From Glaciecola sp028401415 (GTDB lineage: Bacteria > Pseudomonadota > Gammaproteobacteria > Enterobacterales > Alteromonadaceae), in NCBI RefSeq assembly GCF_028401415.2, contig NZ_CP171821.2, forward strand, positions 620,001-684,000: DNA of 64,000 nt, written 5' to 3'. Under the pieces are notes generated by a model. That model was not told the DNA's origin. It saw nothing but the letters and a program-made list of their open reading frames with translations, and made no database searches. Below, piece after piece: positions 45,126-53,181 of this stretch; the first letter of the stretch is position 1; each line of letters begins with the position of its first letter. The translations under genes were made by a program, and so were the position numbers.

Positions 45126-45209
45126 TGATATTTTCTCCTGTCTTCATCAATGATTAGATTCTAGGGGCTTAGCTTAAGAAAAGAAGAACGGTCTATTTTG
45201 ATCGGTTAC

Positions 45210-45217
45210 GCCTCGCC
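45210..45217. repeat. Target site duplication, right copy
   Basis: GCCTCGCC, identical to 42552-42559. Confidence 0.9.
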
Positions 45218-45639
45218 TGCTCACATTGAATGAAGTCATTATTGATTTGGCCAAAACAATAGGCGATGGCGGCAACTACTTAATCAACTTGGGGCCAAAG
45301 CCCGATGGCACCTTTGATGAGGTTCAAGCACAAATCATTCGAGACATGGGAAAATGGGTCAAAGCGCATGCAAAGGGCATTTATGGCACGCGTGCAGGTG
45401 CGTTTATCAGTGAGGGAGCGTATACAAGTACCCAAAAAGGTGATTCCAGCTTTTTGTTTGTATTTGACCCTAGTAACTCTCAGTCTATTCCATTAGGTGA
45501 TTACGATGTGTCCGACGTGAAAGATGCAGAGGGCAACAGCATTGACTTTTCAATTCAATCGGGTGATTTATTATTGGCTGAGGCCATGCAAAACATTCCA
45601 GCCATGCCGGTTGTCATGTTTGAACTTCTACACAAATAG
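45218..45639 (+). pseudogene. Alpha-L-fucosidase (GH29), 3' part
   Basis: C-terminal 140 codons of the fucosidase. Reading on from NETPR before the element gives LLTLNEVIIDLAKTIGDGGN, then YLINLGPKPDGTFDEVQAQI and WVKAHAKGIYGTRAG, the normal end of the GH29 catalytic domain. A small beta-domain (FLFVFDPSNSQSIPLGDYDV) follows and the protein ends at TAG 45637-45639. No further disruption seen. Confidence 0.88.
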
Positions 45640-45827
45640 TAAGCACTGAAGATGCAGCGCTAGTCAACCTATCTTTGCGTTGCATGGCTGTATGCGTATT
45701 AAATAAGTTGGTCCTATTCATGTTGGACTTTTTCATAGAAGCGCCTGATAACAGAGCGTTTCTTAGGCATGCACTTACGTTTGTATACATAAGCACGGTT
45801 TATAATGCAAAAAGTCATATACAAATT

Positions 45828-47768
45828 CTAACTGTCGATAAGCTTTTGTTCGAAATAAGTCTTTACCTCATTATAAAGCTGTGTATCGGCTCTATTCAGC
45901 GCTTGAATCACTCCAAGAGTTTCGTTATCGACTTCTACCGACTGTGCTTCAGGAGCAGTGTTTAATTTGCTTATCTCAATATCTTTAGAAATGAACCGTT
46001 GAAGAATCTCGACCGAGGCATTGTATTGTTCAGTTACTCCAACAAATCCAAAGTCTTTCCAATTGTGGGTGCTTAGAAATTTGGACATTACATTTCTGTT
46101 CCGCTTCTTTTTCGCAAAATCAATTAAAGTTCCTGTGTATGAATGATGACGTTGAAAATGCTTAAATTCCGAAATAACACGCTCTATCGGCTCTCTAACA
46201 AATGTCACCACATTCTCGGGCGCAGTGATTTTTATGTACTTTTTCGCGTAAAAATGACCCGCAATAAGGGATATGTCAACGCTTGCAAGACTATCTAAAT
46301 CATTCGAGTGATAACAGTGCTTTAGAATTAAGTCTGACGTTCGTTTTGAGTTTTCACCATAGTCGTAAAGTATTTCCCCTGAGTGATAAGCCTGTGCAAG
46401 ATTCTTTATCAAACTAGTTCCAGCTGTTTTAGGTATATGCACAAACACTAGCGGCTTGGCTGTATTAAGTACTTTTGAGCTTCTTTTAACAATAGACTTG
46501 TCATGATGAGACCTTTCACACTCTTCAAGCTGTGTCAATTTTTTAAGGATTAGAGGACCGTTAGGCCGTAATTTGAAAGCTTGCCGCCACAATTTTAGTG
46601 CAGCGGACTTGTCAAGTAGCTCCATCTTCAAAGCTAACTTACTAATCCACTCAACATTTTTACAATTAGTGGTATATGAAGAGGACATAACGTGTTCTAC
46701 CACTAAATTCTTTTCGGCTTTACCGCAATTAATAAACACTTGCAATAGCCCGGTGAACCTTTCATGGGGAATTGTCTTGATAGAGTCTATTGTTTTGAAA
46801 TAGCGACTTTTAACAAACTGTTTAGCAGTAGCGAGCTCTCGTTTTATGCCTTTTTTTTGCAGAAACTTGAGTTTTGCTTGCTCGTACCTTAAAAAACTAC
46901 CTTCATCAAAGTTAAAGCGACACAGATCTCCATAAGTCTGATTATAGCCTCCTCTATTGAGTTTTATCGTAGCAGGTTCCGACGGCCGTCCTCTTTGAAG
47001 TAGTGAAACATATTCAGTTGGCGAGCGAAACATTCGATGGATAATCATGCATTCCCGCACTTTTATAAGAGATTCGTGTAAAGCCTCGTCACCCTGTTTG
47101 CCAGCCACGAAGGGCTCACCATCACACATTACTGTGGTTTCGTTGAATACCTTAGGCCTATGAAGCCTCAGTTCAAGGTTTTTCACCTGAGTTTTTACAA
47201 GGCTTTTAACTAAAAAATGCAATTTGTATTCACCGTTAGAACTTAACGTTGAAAAATCATTGTCATGCCCCATTTCGTTTAACCACTCAAAGCAATAAAC
47301 GTCAGCCGCTTTAGCTTGATCAATAACGTCCTGAATTTTTACATCAAAATTGCGATTCACCCAGAACTCATCGATGTCAATGAATAGCAGATAATCGAAT
47401 TTTCCTTCAGCTTGAGCAACTTGGAATGCGTGCTTATAAATATCGACTTGCATATTGCTTATGCCACTACTGAGGGGATCATCGAAACAGTCGGCTGCAA
47501 TAGCGTTAACTGAAGGGTAACTCTTCGATATCTCGTTTATCATAGCCAACGTATTATCAGATGTTCTATTGACATATACATCGATCGCGTTGACTCCAAT
47601 GTATATATGATGGAAAGCCCATTCCGGTAAATAGGCGGCTTCATCTTTCGCGACTGCCACTATTTTAACTCGCGGGCTATTCGATTTCTTAGTATCCTCA
47701 GCTAGTCGTTGCTTAACAGAGTTAGTTATTAAAGCTGTGTAATTACGAATTTTATTTAGCTTTTGCAT
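45828..47768 (-). CDS. Fusion of family-2-like glycosyltransferase and sulfotransferase
   Basis: A 646-residue cytoplasmic protein with two catalytic modules. Residues about 33-300 are a glycosyltransferase of the Glyco_tranf_2_4/GT92-like type: VKIVAVAKDEAAYLPEWAFH, then FDYLLFIDIDEFW, whose DxD motif binds nucleotide-sugar metal. Residues about 430-620 are a PAPS-dependent sulfotransferase: FVHIPKTAGTSL (5'-phosphosulfate loop) and VVTFVREPIERVISEFKHF (3'-phosphate site). A helical linker with repeat-like character joins them. It could add a sugar and sulfate it in one chain, e.g. in a surface polysaccharide. It lies in an AT-rich accessory stretch with no other polysaccharide genes. Confidence 0.82.
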   Translation of the reverse strand: MQKLNKIRNYTALITNSVKQRLAEDTKKSNSPRVKIVAVAKDEAAYLPEWAFHHIYIGVNAIDVYVNRTSDNTLAMINEISKSYPSVNAIAADCFDDPLSSGISNMQVDIYKHAFQVAQAEGKFDYLLFIDIDEFWVNRNFDVKIQDVIDQAKAADVYCFEWLNEMGHDNDFSTLSSNGEYKLHFLVKSLVKTQVKNLELRLHRPKVFNETTVMCDGEPFVAGKQGDEALHESLIKVRECMIIHRMFRSPTEYVSLLQRGRPSEPATIKLNRGGYNQTYGDLCRFNFDEGSFLRYEQAKLKFLQKKGIKRELATAKQFVKSRYFKTIDSIKTIPHERFTGLLQVFINCGKAEKNLVVEHVMSSSYTTNCKNVEWISKLALKMELLDKSAALKLWRQAFKLRPNGPLILKKLTQLEECERSHHDKSIVKRSSKVLNTAKPLVFVHIPKTAGTSLIKNLAQAYHSGEILYDYGENSKRTSDLILKHCYHSNDLDSLASVDISLIAGHFYAKKYIKITAPENVVTFVREPIERVISEFKHFQRHHSYTGTLIDFAKKKRNRNVMSKFLSTHNWKDFGFVGVTEQYNASVEILQRFISKDIEISKLNTAPEAQSVEVDNETLGVIQALNRADTQLYNEVKTYFEQKLIDS

Positions 47769-48647
47769 ATACTTCAGATGATTTAAGAGGAAAAAACATA
47801 TGACTATCTAGTTCTAACTGCAATCGTATCCAATCTATTTGTATTTTCAATGACCTTTACTCAATATAAATGTTTCTAAGAGAAATTAAGTTAACTCCTA
47901 ATTTGAAGTAAACTTGCAGTTTAAATGCCGTTAATATTGTCCTGTAATTATTAAAAACGCATGGGTTCTTTCGGTTTTAACAAAAAAATTGTACTATGCT
48001 CTTGTGTACCGGCTCGAATATATATTTGGCTTGCTCATCGCACAATACAAAAGGGGTAATTCGCGTAAAGCGTTTTTGATATTTAGACGCCTCATACATC
48101 AATGATCTTATTGATTTGTTGGGGTGGCAACTAAAAATTTTTAACGCAGGTTAAAGAAGTTCTTCGAATAAGTGCTACTGTTTGAAATCTAAGAGTTACC
48201 GACTTCCCCCATTTAGGCAAGCTATTCAGATATCTTTCAACGCTCTTCTTAAAAGAGGCAGTGACCAGTTAAAGTCACAAGTATGCGTTTTAAAATCAAG
48301 ACAAATGCACATCGAATAGCCTTTTAACCAATCGCTGTTCAGTATTTAATCGTGCACAGCGCTTTACTTCATAGCGAACATCTCGGACTCATTAATAACT
48401 AAACTCTAATCAAACAAAAAGAAAGAGGTTATCAAGCAGGCTGTATTGTGTTATTGATAAAAACGACCTCAGTTTTAAAATCTAGTGTGTATTGTCGATA
48501 GCTTCATTTTTGACTCGTGTAAACACCCTAATCTTTGACTTGTTATTGTTTTTAATCGACGCAGACGCATTCGTTAGACTAGACCAAACCTCTAATTAAT
48601 GTGTCGAAGTATTTTGGGCTATAACACATTCGTTCAATCGAATAACT
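47769..48647. other. Intergenic region without recognised genes
   Basis: About 880 bp, AT-rich, with stops in all frames and no ORF of note. It contains the upstream region of the fusion gene and the 3' flank of the first secreted paralogue. I see no tRNA, repeat or convincing terminator. Confidence 0.5.
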
Positions 48648-49661
48648 TTAATTTACGTATTGATACAACCTAGAGAGTGTAGTTTTTATATCTTGCTCAC
48701 TTTTTCCAATCGCTAAGTACATTTTAAATTGATGAATTTGGTTTGGCGCCCCTTCTGCGCGGAACGAGCTATTCATTTTTACCATTCCAACCTTTCCACT
48801 AAAACTGCTTCCAACATTGCTAAGGTACACTGCGTTATAAACTTGATGATATCCACGATTACCTTTATTAGTATTACCGATATTTTCATCAGGAGTGTAT
48901 AGGCCCAGCCAAATAGTACGAGAATTATTGGTTATAATTGATGCTCTTTGACCTCGATACCCGTTATTGCCCTCGTAATTGAGAGAGCCTGTGTGAGGGT
49001 CGAAAGAATAAAAGGTATTAAGATCGGGGGTAAAATGTCCTGAAAAAATTTCAAATGTTATTTTGTTGTTTAAGGAACCAGAATTGTCTCCATAATTTAC
49101 ATTTATTGGTAAACTTGGCTCTAACTTAACTGAGGTATCAAATTCGATGGCATGAGGAATATTCACTCCCCCATTTACATATCCGATTGTTATTTTTTTC
49201 GAAATGACTGTGTCCGATAAAATTGTCGTATTTAATGCACACGAGCCAGGAGGTGCTGGAGTGCACTCATTAGGTTGCAACCAGAAAGCAGCTGAAGATG
49301 ACGTGGTTACTGAATCTGACGAGCTACTAATACTGTGAAGATAGCTTGAACTATTAGAGCCATTCCCATCAAATCTAGACCCCGCTTCGGTTGGTACAAA
49401 CGATTCAGGACCGGAGTTAGAAATGGTGTTTGGATAAAAGATAGCGGTTTGTATCTGGCGTCCGTGGTCATCATTATCAACCAGTTGGACTCCATTAAAA
49501 GTAAGTCCACAGACCGCACCCGCAAACTTATCACACGTGGATAGCAAAACACTATTTGAGCCCATCGAATCATAGATAAACCTGCTTCCGTTAGCTTCTG
49601 ACATTACACTACTTGATGCAGATAGAAGTAAGCTAAAAATTGTCAGTTTATAAATTTTCAT
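48648..49661 (-). CDS. Secreted protein of unknown function, paralogue A
   Basis: A 337-residue exported protein. Residues 1-21 are a signal peptide (LTIFSLLLSASSSVMS). The mature protein starts NGSRFIYDSMGSNSVLLSTC, then CDKFAGAVC, DNDDHGRQIQTAIFYPN, VPTEAGSRFDGNGSNSSS and ends LSRLYQYVN. Its neighbour at 49799 shares all these blocks. The block DHGRQIQTA...PTEAGSR occurs in secreted proteins of carbohydrate-degrading organisms, so a polysaccharide-related role is possible, but I cannot name a family or enzyme class. No catalytic motif is evident. Confidence 0.6.
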   Translation of the reverse strand: MKIYKLTIFSLLLSASSSVMSEANGSRFIYDSMGSNSVLLSTCDKFAGAVCGLTFNGVQLVDNDDHGRQIQTAIFYPNTISNSGPESFVPTEAGSRFDGNGSNSSSYLHSISSSSDSVTTSSSAAFWLQPNECTPAPPGSCALNTTILSDTVISKKITIGYVNGGVNIPHAIEFDTSVKLEPSLPINVNYGDNSGSLNNKITFEIFSGHFTPDLNTFYSFDPHTGSLNYEGNNGYRGQRASIITNNSRTIWLGLYTPDENIGNTNKGNRGYHQVYNAVYLSNVGSSFSGKVGMVKMNSSFRAEGAPNQIHQFKMYLAIGKSEQDIKTTLSRLYQYVN

Positions 49662-49798
49662 AATAATTCCTTAAATTTCTATTTAGGTTTCGCTTTCTAT
49701 TGCATACAAATAGTGCATGTAAGTCTATCCTTAATGTAGCCTCAATTTGTCAGTTGAGGCACGCATTGTTCATAATGAAGCATTTTACTTCTATCCCA

Positions 49799-50860
49799 TT
49801 AATTTACATATTGATAAAGGTTGGACATCACGGTTTCTATACCTTGTTTCGAACCAGCTAATGCTAAGAAATGCCTGAAATTATGCACTTCGTTTGCCCC
49901 CCCCATTTTTCTCATAACACTGTTAAGCTTTACAAGGCCCCTTTGACTACTAAGATCAGTATTTGCATCTAAGTACTGCATTCCATAATTATGCCAATAC
50001 CCTTTCGAATTAACTTGCCAGTCTCCATTGCTTTGATTGTAAGTGCTTCCGTCGGGTGTGTACAAACCAAGCCAAACGGTACCCTGCTGATTGCTGACAA
50101 CGAACGCGCCCTCATAACTATTATGTTTATTGCCTGATAAAAGCACTAACTTGCCTGTCGCTTCGTTAAATGAATAAAATTTGTTCAAGTCTTTGTGTAA
50201 ATAAGCAGCTATGACTTCAAACGTCATTTTATTTCCAGCCGAGTTTTGGGAGTTACCATAGTTCACATTGTTCGGTAAGTTAGGTTCTAAAGTAATCTTA
50301 TGGTTTATTTCAATTGCGTGAGGTATGTTCACTCCATTCTTCGAGTATCCGATCTTAATTTCTTTTTCGACGATGGTATTCGACACTAGCGAAGTATTTA
50401 AACCTGTCGCACCCAATCCAGCTGGGCTAGATTCACCAGGTTGCAGCCAATACGCGGGACGTATCTTAGTCTTAAGGTAGTCTGCGTTTGAATAGATAGA
50501 CTGTAAAAGACTAGTGCTATTGTTACCTTGTCCATCAACTCTGGAGCCAGCCTCTGTAGGAGCAAATGCTTCGGAACCCATCCTCGAACCATCGGCGTTG
50601 AACGCGGAATTAGGGTAAAAAACAGCTGTTTGAATTTGTCTTCCGTGGTCAAAATTATCAACCAACTGTTTACCATTGAAAGACAGGCGGCATATTGCTC
50701 CGGCGAACTTGTCACAGGTCGCAATCACAACAGAGTTGGAACCCATATTGTCATAAATAAAAGCTGTCCCGTTTGGCTCTGAATAAGCATAATTAATCGA
50801 ACACAAATTAATTATGAAAAAGGGTAGAAATAGTTTTGAGTAGCTGCGAAAGCTTTGCAT
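49799..50860 (-). CDS. Secreted protein of unknown function, paralogue B
   Basis: A 353-residue exported protein, tandem paralogue of the 48648 gene, separated by 137 bp. ATG 50860 has GGAG nine bases upstream; the frame also opens at 50878. The signal peptide (about 1-27) ends near YAYSEPNG. Shared blocks: FIYDNMGSNSVV, CDKFAGAIC, DNFDHGRQIQTAVFYPN, PTEAGSRVDGQGNNSTS, IPHAIEINHKITLEPNLPNN and the end LYQYVN. A perfect FNR box lies 145 bp upstream. Function unknown. Confidence 0.6.
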   Translation of the reverse strand: MQSFRSYSKLFLPFFIINLCSINYAYSEPNGTAFIYDNMGSNSVVIATCDKFAGAICRLSFNGKQLVDNFDHGRQIQTAVFYPNSAFNADGSRMGSEAFAPTEAGSRVDGQGNNSTSLLQSIYSNADYLKTKIRPAYWLQPGESSPAGLGATGLNTSLVSNTIVEKEIKIGYSKNGVNIPHAIEINHKITLEPNLPNNVNYGNSQNSAGNKMTFEVIAAYLHKDLNKFYSFNEATGKLVLLSGNKHNSYEGAFVVSNQQGTVWLGLYTPDGSTYNQSNGDWQVNSKGYWHNYGMQYLDANTDLSSQRGLVKLNSVMRKMGGANEVHNFRHFLALAGSKQGIETVMSNLYQYVN

Positions 50861-51320
50861 AAATTTGACTCCGTTCAATCATTTGAATATCAAAAAGACG
50901 TGACTTGTCTCTTTGAAGTATTTGAATTAGTAAAAATTCCAACCTAATCCTGCGTAGAATCATAGTGTATAATCAAAAAAGGTAAAGTATGCCGATTAGA
51001 AATATTGATCTGCATCAAATACTTGAAACCAGATTTTCAATCAAGCGGATGTTTGATTCACCGATATCTATTGTTATGACCCAATTCACTAACTAAGGTT
51101 TTAAGTGTGTATCGCTTTAATCAACGTGTCACGATTGTTAATCTTTCAGTTTTTGTTAATACGCTTTTATCCGGTATCTCTTCGCGTTCCTGATATAGGT
51201 GGTTGGTGAACTTTGGTTTATGGAAGAAGTATGGCTCAAATGAATATTACGTCACAACACTCAAATAGTGAAGTGCACATAATAATCAAACTAACGCTGC
51301 GCACGGCATCATTACCACAA
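50861..51320. other. Regulatory intergenic region with promoter and FNR box
   Basis: On the minus strand, TTTACC (50981-50986) and TATGAT (50959-50964) are spaced 16 bp, a plausible promoter for paralogue B starting near 50952. The FNR box at 51005-51018 would then be centred near -60, a class I position. The rest is AT-rich with no gene. Confidence 0.45.
51005..51018. promoter_or_regulatory. FNR box (perfect) upstream of secreted paralogue B
   Basis: TTGATCTGCATCAA fits TTGAT-N4-ATCAA exactly. It lies between paralogue B and the convergent end of the lipoprotein gene, so paralogue B (minus strand) is the only possible target nearby. Confidence 0.65.
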
Positions 51321-51848
51321 TCAATTTTTCAAAAATTTCAAATACTCATCGCTGGTTTGTTGAGTGACTTCTCTGAGGCTTGAGCGTCTCTCGCGATAAA
51401 CATTGGTCTCTTCCTCTTTGAGTGACGAAAAAACGATAGCGCTTAGCTCACAATCAAAAAATGCCGTCTTTATCGTCGACAGTACGCGAGCGCTTTCTGA
51501 GATAGCGACTGCACCCGATTTGACTTGTCCGAGCAAAATAGCGTCTGCGCTTTGTCCCTTGCACGCGCTACTTAGCACCTCAAGATCCTGTTTATTTGTT
51601 CTTGCATTTATAAGCTTAAGCGTGTCTTTATTGCCAATGTTCTCACTTGTCAGTATCTCATGAAATTCTGACAATGCTTTTGTAATATAGTTTTGAACGT
51701 ATTTGGAAGTGTCACCCACAAATGGTTGAATGATAATACGCTGATATTGCTTACTAGGATGATTTGTTGAGCCACCTGATGTGCTTGAACAAGAAAAAAC
51801 GGCAAATACCACAACTAAAAAGGTAGATTGAATATGAAGTCTTTTCAT
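51321..51848 (-). CDS. Lipoprotein of unknown function
   Basis: About 175 residues from ATG 51848 (the frame opens at 51911). A lipoprotein signal ends in VFSCSSTSGG. The mature domain starts QYQRIIIQPFVGDTSKYVQN, similar in pattern to the start of secreted CsgG- and LptE-like alpha/beta domains (IAVLPF-like strand), with two conserved Cys. No family assigned. It is alone next to the tRNA cluster. Confidence 0.55.
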   Translation of the reverse strand: MKRLHIQSTFLVVVFAVFSCSSTSGGSTNHPSKQYQRIIIQPFVGDTSKYVQNYITKALSEFHEILTSENIGNKDTLKLINARTNKQDLEVLSSACKGQSADAILLGQVKSGAVAISESARVLSTIKTAFFDCELSAIVFSSLKEEETNVYRERRSSLREVTQQTSDEYLKFLKN

Positions 51849-52049
51849 TTTTTGGATAAGCGCTAACGGCACTCTACTGCGATGCAATTTCAACAGGCTT
51901 CCTTCGCACAACGATTTTGGAAGATGATATCAAAAACGACACCTGACGTGTTTTATATTTATCAATGTCAACGTGTCATAAAGAATGATTAAACGGCCAT
52001 TCATAAAATGGTAAACGCAGATATTATGATTGTATGAAGAAAAAAGAAG

Positions 52050-52136
52050 TGGTGCCCGGGGCCGGACTTGAACCGGCACACCCTTACGAGCGAGGGATTT
52101 TAAATCCCTTGTGTCTACCAATTTCACCACCCGGGC
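52050..52136 (-). tRNA. tRNA-Leu (anticodon UAA)
   Basis: Acceptor GCCCGGG/CCCGGGC, anticodon loop with TAA (GGATTTAAAATCC), extra variable arm, encoded CCA end (52050-52052). Confidence 0.92.
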
Positions 52137-52183
52137 ACTGATGTTTAGCGATAGCAACACAAGTTTGTGCATGCTGCGTTAAA

Positions 52184-52257
52184 TGGAGGCGGAACCCGGA
52201 GTCGAACCGAGATCCACGGATTTGCAATCCGCTGCATAGCCATTCTGCCATTCCGCC
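52184..52257 (-). tRNA. tRNA-Cys (anticodon GCA)
   Basis: Acceptor GGCGGAA, anticodon loop TTGCAAA, T-arm GGTTCGACTCC, encoded CCA end. Confidence 0.92.
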
Positions 52258-52337
52258 GCTTATCGCTTAAGTCTTTACGTTTAATACTTCAAAAGTATTG
52301 GCAAGCAAAGCATTTCAGATAACCAATTTTAGAAAAT

Positions 52338-52413
<76 letters not shown>

Positions 52414-52544
52414 TCTGAAATGTGCGGTGCATTCTACCTGCTAAACGCTTTCTGTCAACAATAAATCTGAGCATTAAGAGCCGATTTACTATTTTTTGAG
52501 CGACAGCGAAGATACAAACTTCAAAACAGACTGAAGCGTCGCTA

Positions 52545-53114
52545 TCAATTCAGATTTTTAAGCGTTTTCCAACCGGCAATACCATAAATAATCATTGACC
52601 ATACCGACAAAACCGCTGCTATCCATAATAATATATACCCTAGCGTCACCCAATAGATAGTAACGCCCATAAACACTTCTAATCCAGAAAGTAGGCCAAT
52701 TAAAGCCAGCATTTGCGCCATCGTTTTTGCTTTACCCAGAAAGCTGACTTTTACCGCGTCGGACGCATCTTGCTGGCTCATCCATTCGCGTAATGCCGAT
52801 ACAAAAATCTCGCGCATGAGTATTACAATAGCGGGAACGGTTACCCATAAGGTGGCGTAGGTGTGCGTAATCATCAGTAACGCTGCTGCCACTATAAGTT
52901 TATCGGCTACAGGGTCTAAAAAGGCACCGAAGGCACTGGATTGCTCAAGCTTGCGAGCCAAGTAGCCGTCAAACCAATCGGTAATCGCCGCGAGCCAAAA
53001 TATAAACGCGCCTGCATACTGTGCCCATTTCCAATCAAGAAAATACACAGTGACGAATATCGGAATTAACATAACGCGCAATAGCGTCAGAATATTAGGT
53101 ACAGTCCACATCAC
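52545..53114 (-). CDS. pgsA: Phosphatidylglycerophosphate synthase
   Basis: Inner-membrane enzyme making phosphatidylglycerol-3-phosphate from CDP-diacylglycerol and glycerol-3-phosphate. 189 residues. The CDP-alcohol transferase motif DWFDGYLARKLEQSSAFGAF with LDPVADK is complete (D..DG..AR........G...D...D). It belongs to uvrY-uvrC-pgsA-tRNA order. Confidence 0.93.
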   Translation of the reverse strand: MMWTVPNILTLLRVMLIPIFVTVYFLDWKWAQYAGAFIFWLAAITDWFDGYLARKLEQSSAFGAFLDPVADKLIVAAALLMITHTYATLWVTVPAIVILMREIFVSALREWMSQQDASDAVKVSFLGKAKTMAQMLALIGLLSGLEVFMGVTIYWVTLGYILLWIAAVLSVWSMIIYGIAGWKTLKNLN

Positions 53115-53181
53115 TTATTTTGTTTTAACAACCGTTTCTTATTTACCCCAAACATTGTCGTGATGATATCAGAACAAGCGC

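Larger units (their letters stand above)
42560..45209 (-). mobile_element. IS66-family insertion sequence, complete, 2650 bp
   Basis: The element starts with GTAACCGATCA (42560) and ends with its inverse TGATCGGTTAC (45209). The 26-bp terminal repeats (42560-42585 and 45184-45209) match at 23 positions, differing only in a short central A/T tract. GTAA ends and 8-bp duplication (GCCTCGCC) are typical of IS66. It holds tnpA, tnpB and tnpC in order on the minus strand plus a small passenger gene after tnpC. All genes are open, so it may be active. It splits the fucosidase gene. Confidence 0.93.

Noticed and set aside
52050..52136. tRNA-Leu as attachment site of an island covering 45.6-52 kb
   Set aside because: No integrase gene and no repeat of the tRNA 3' end were found in the region.
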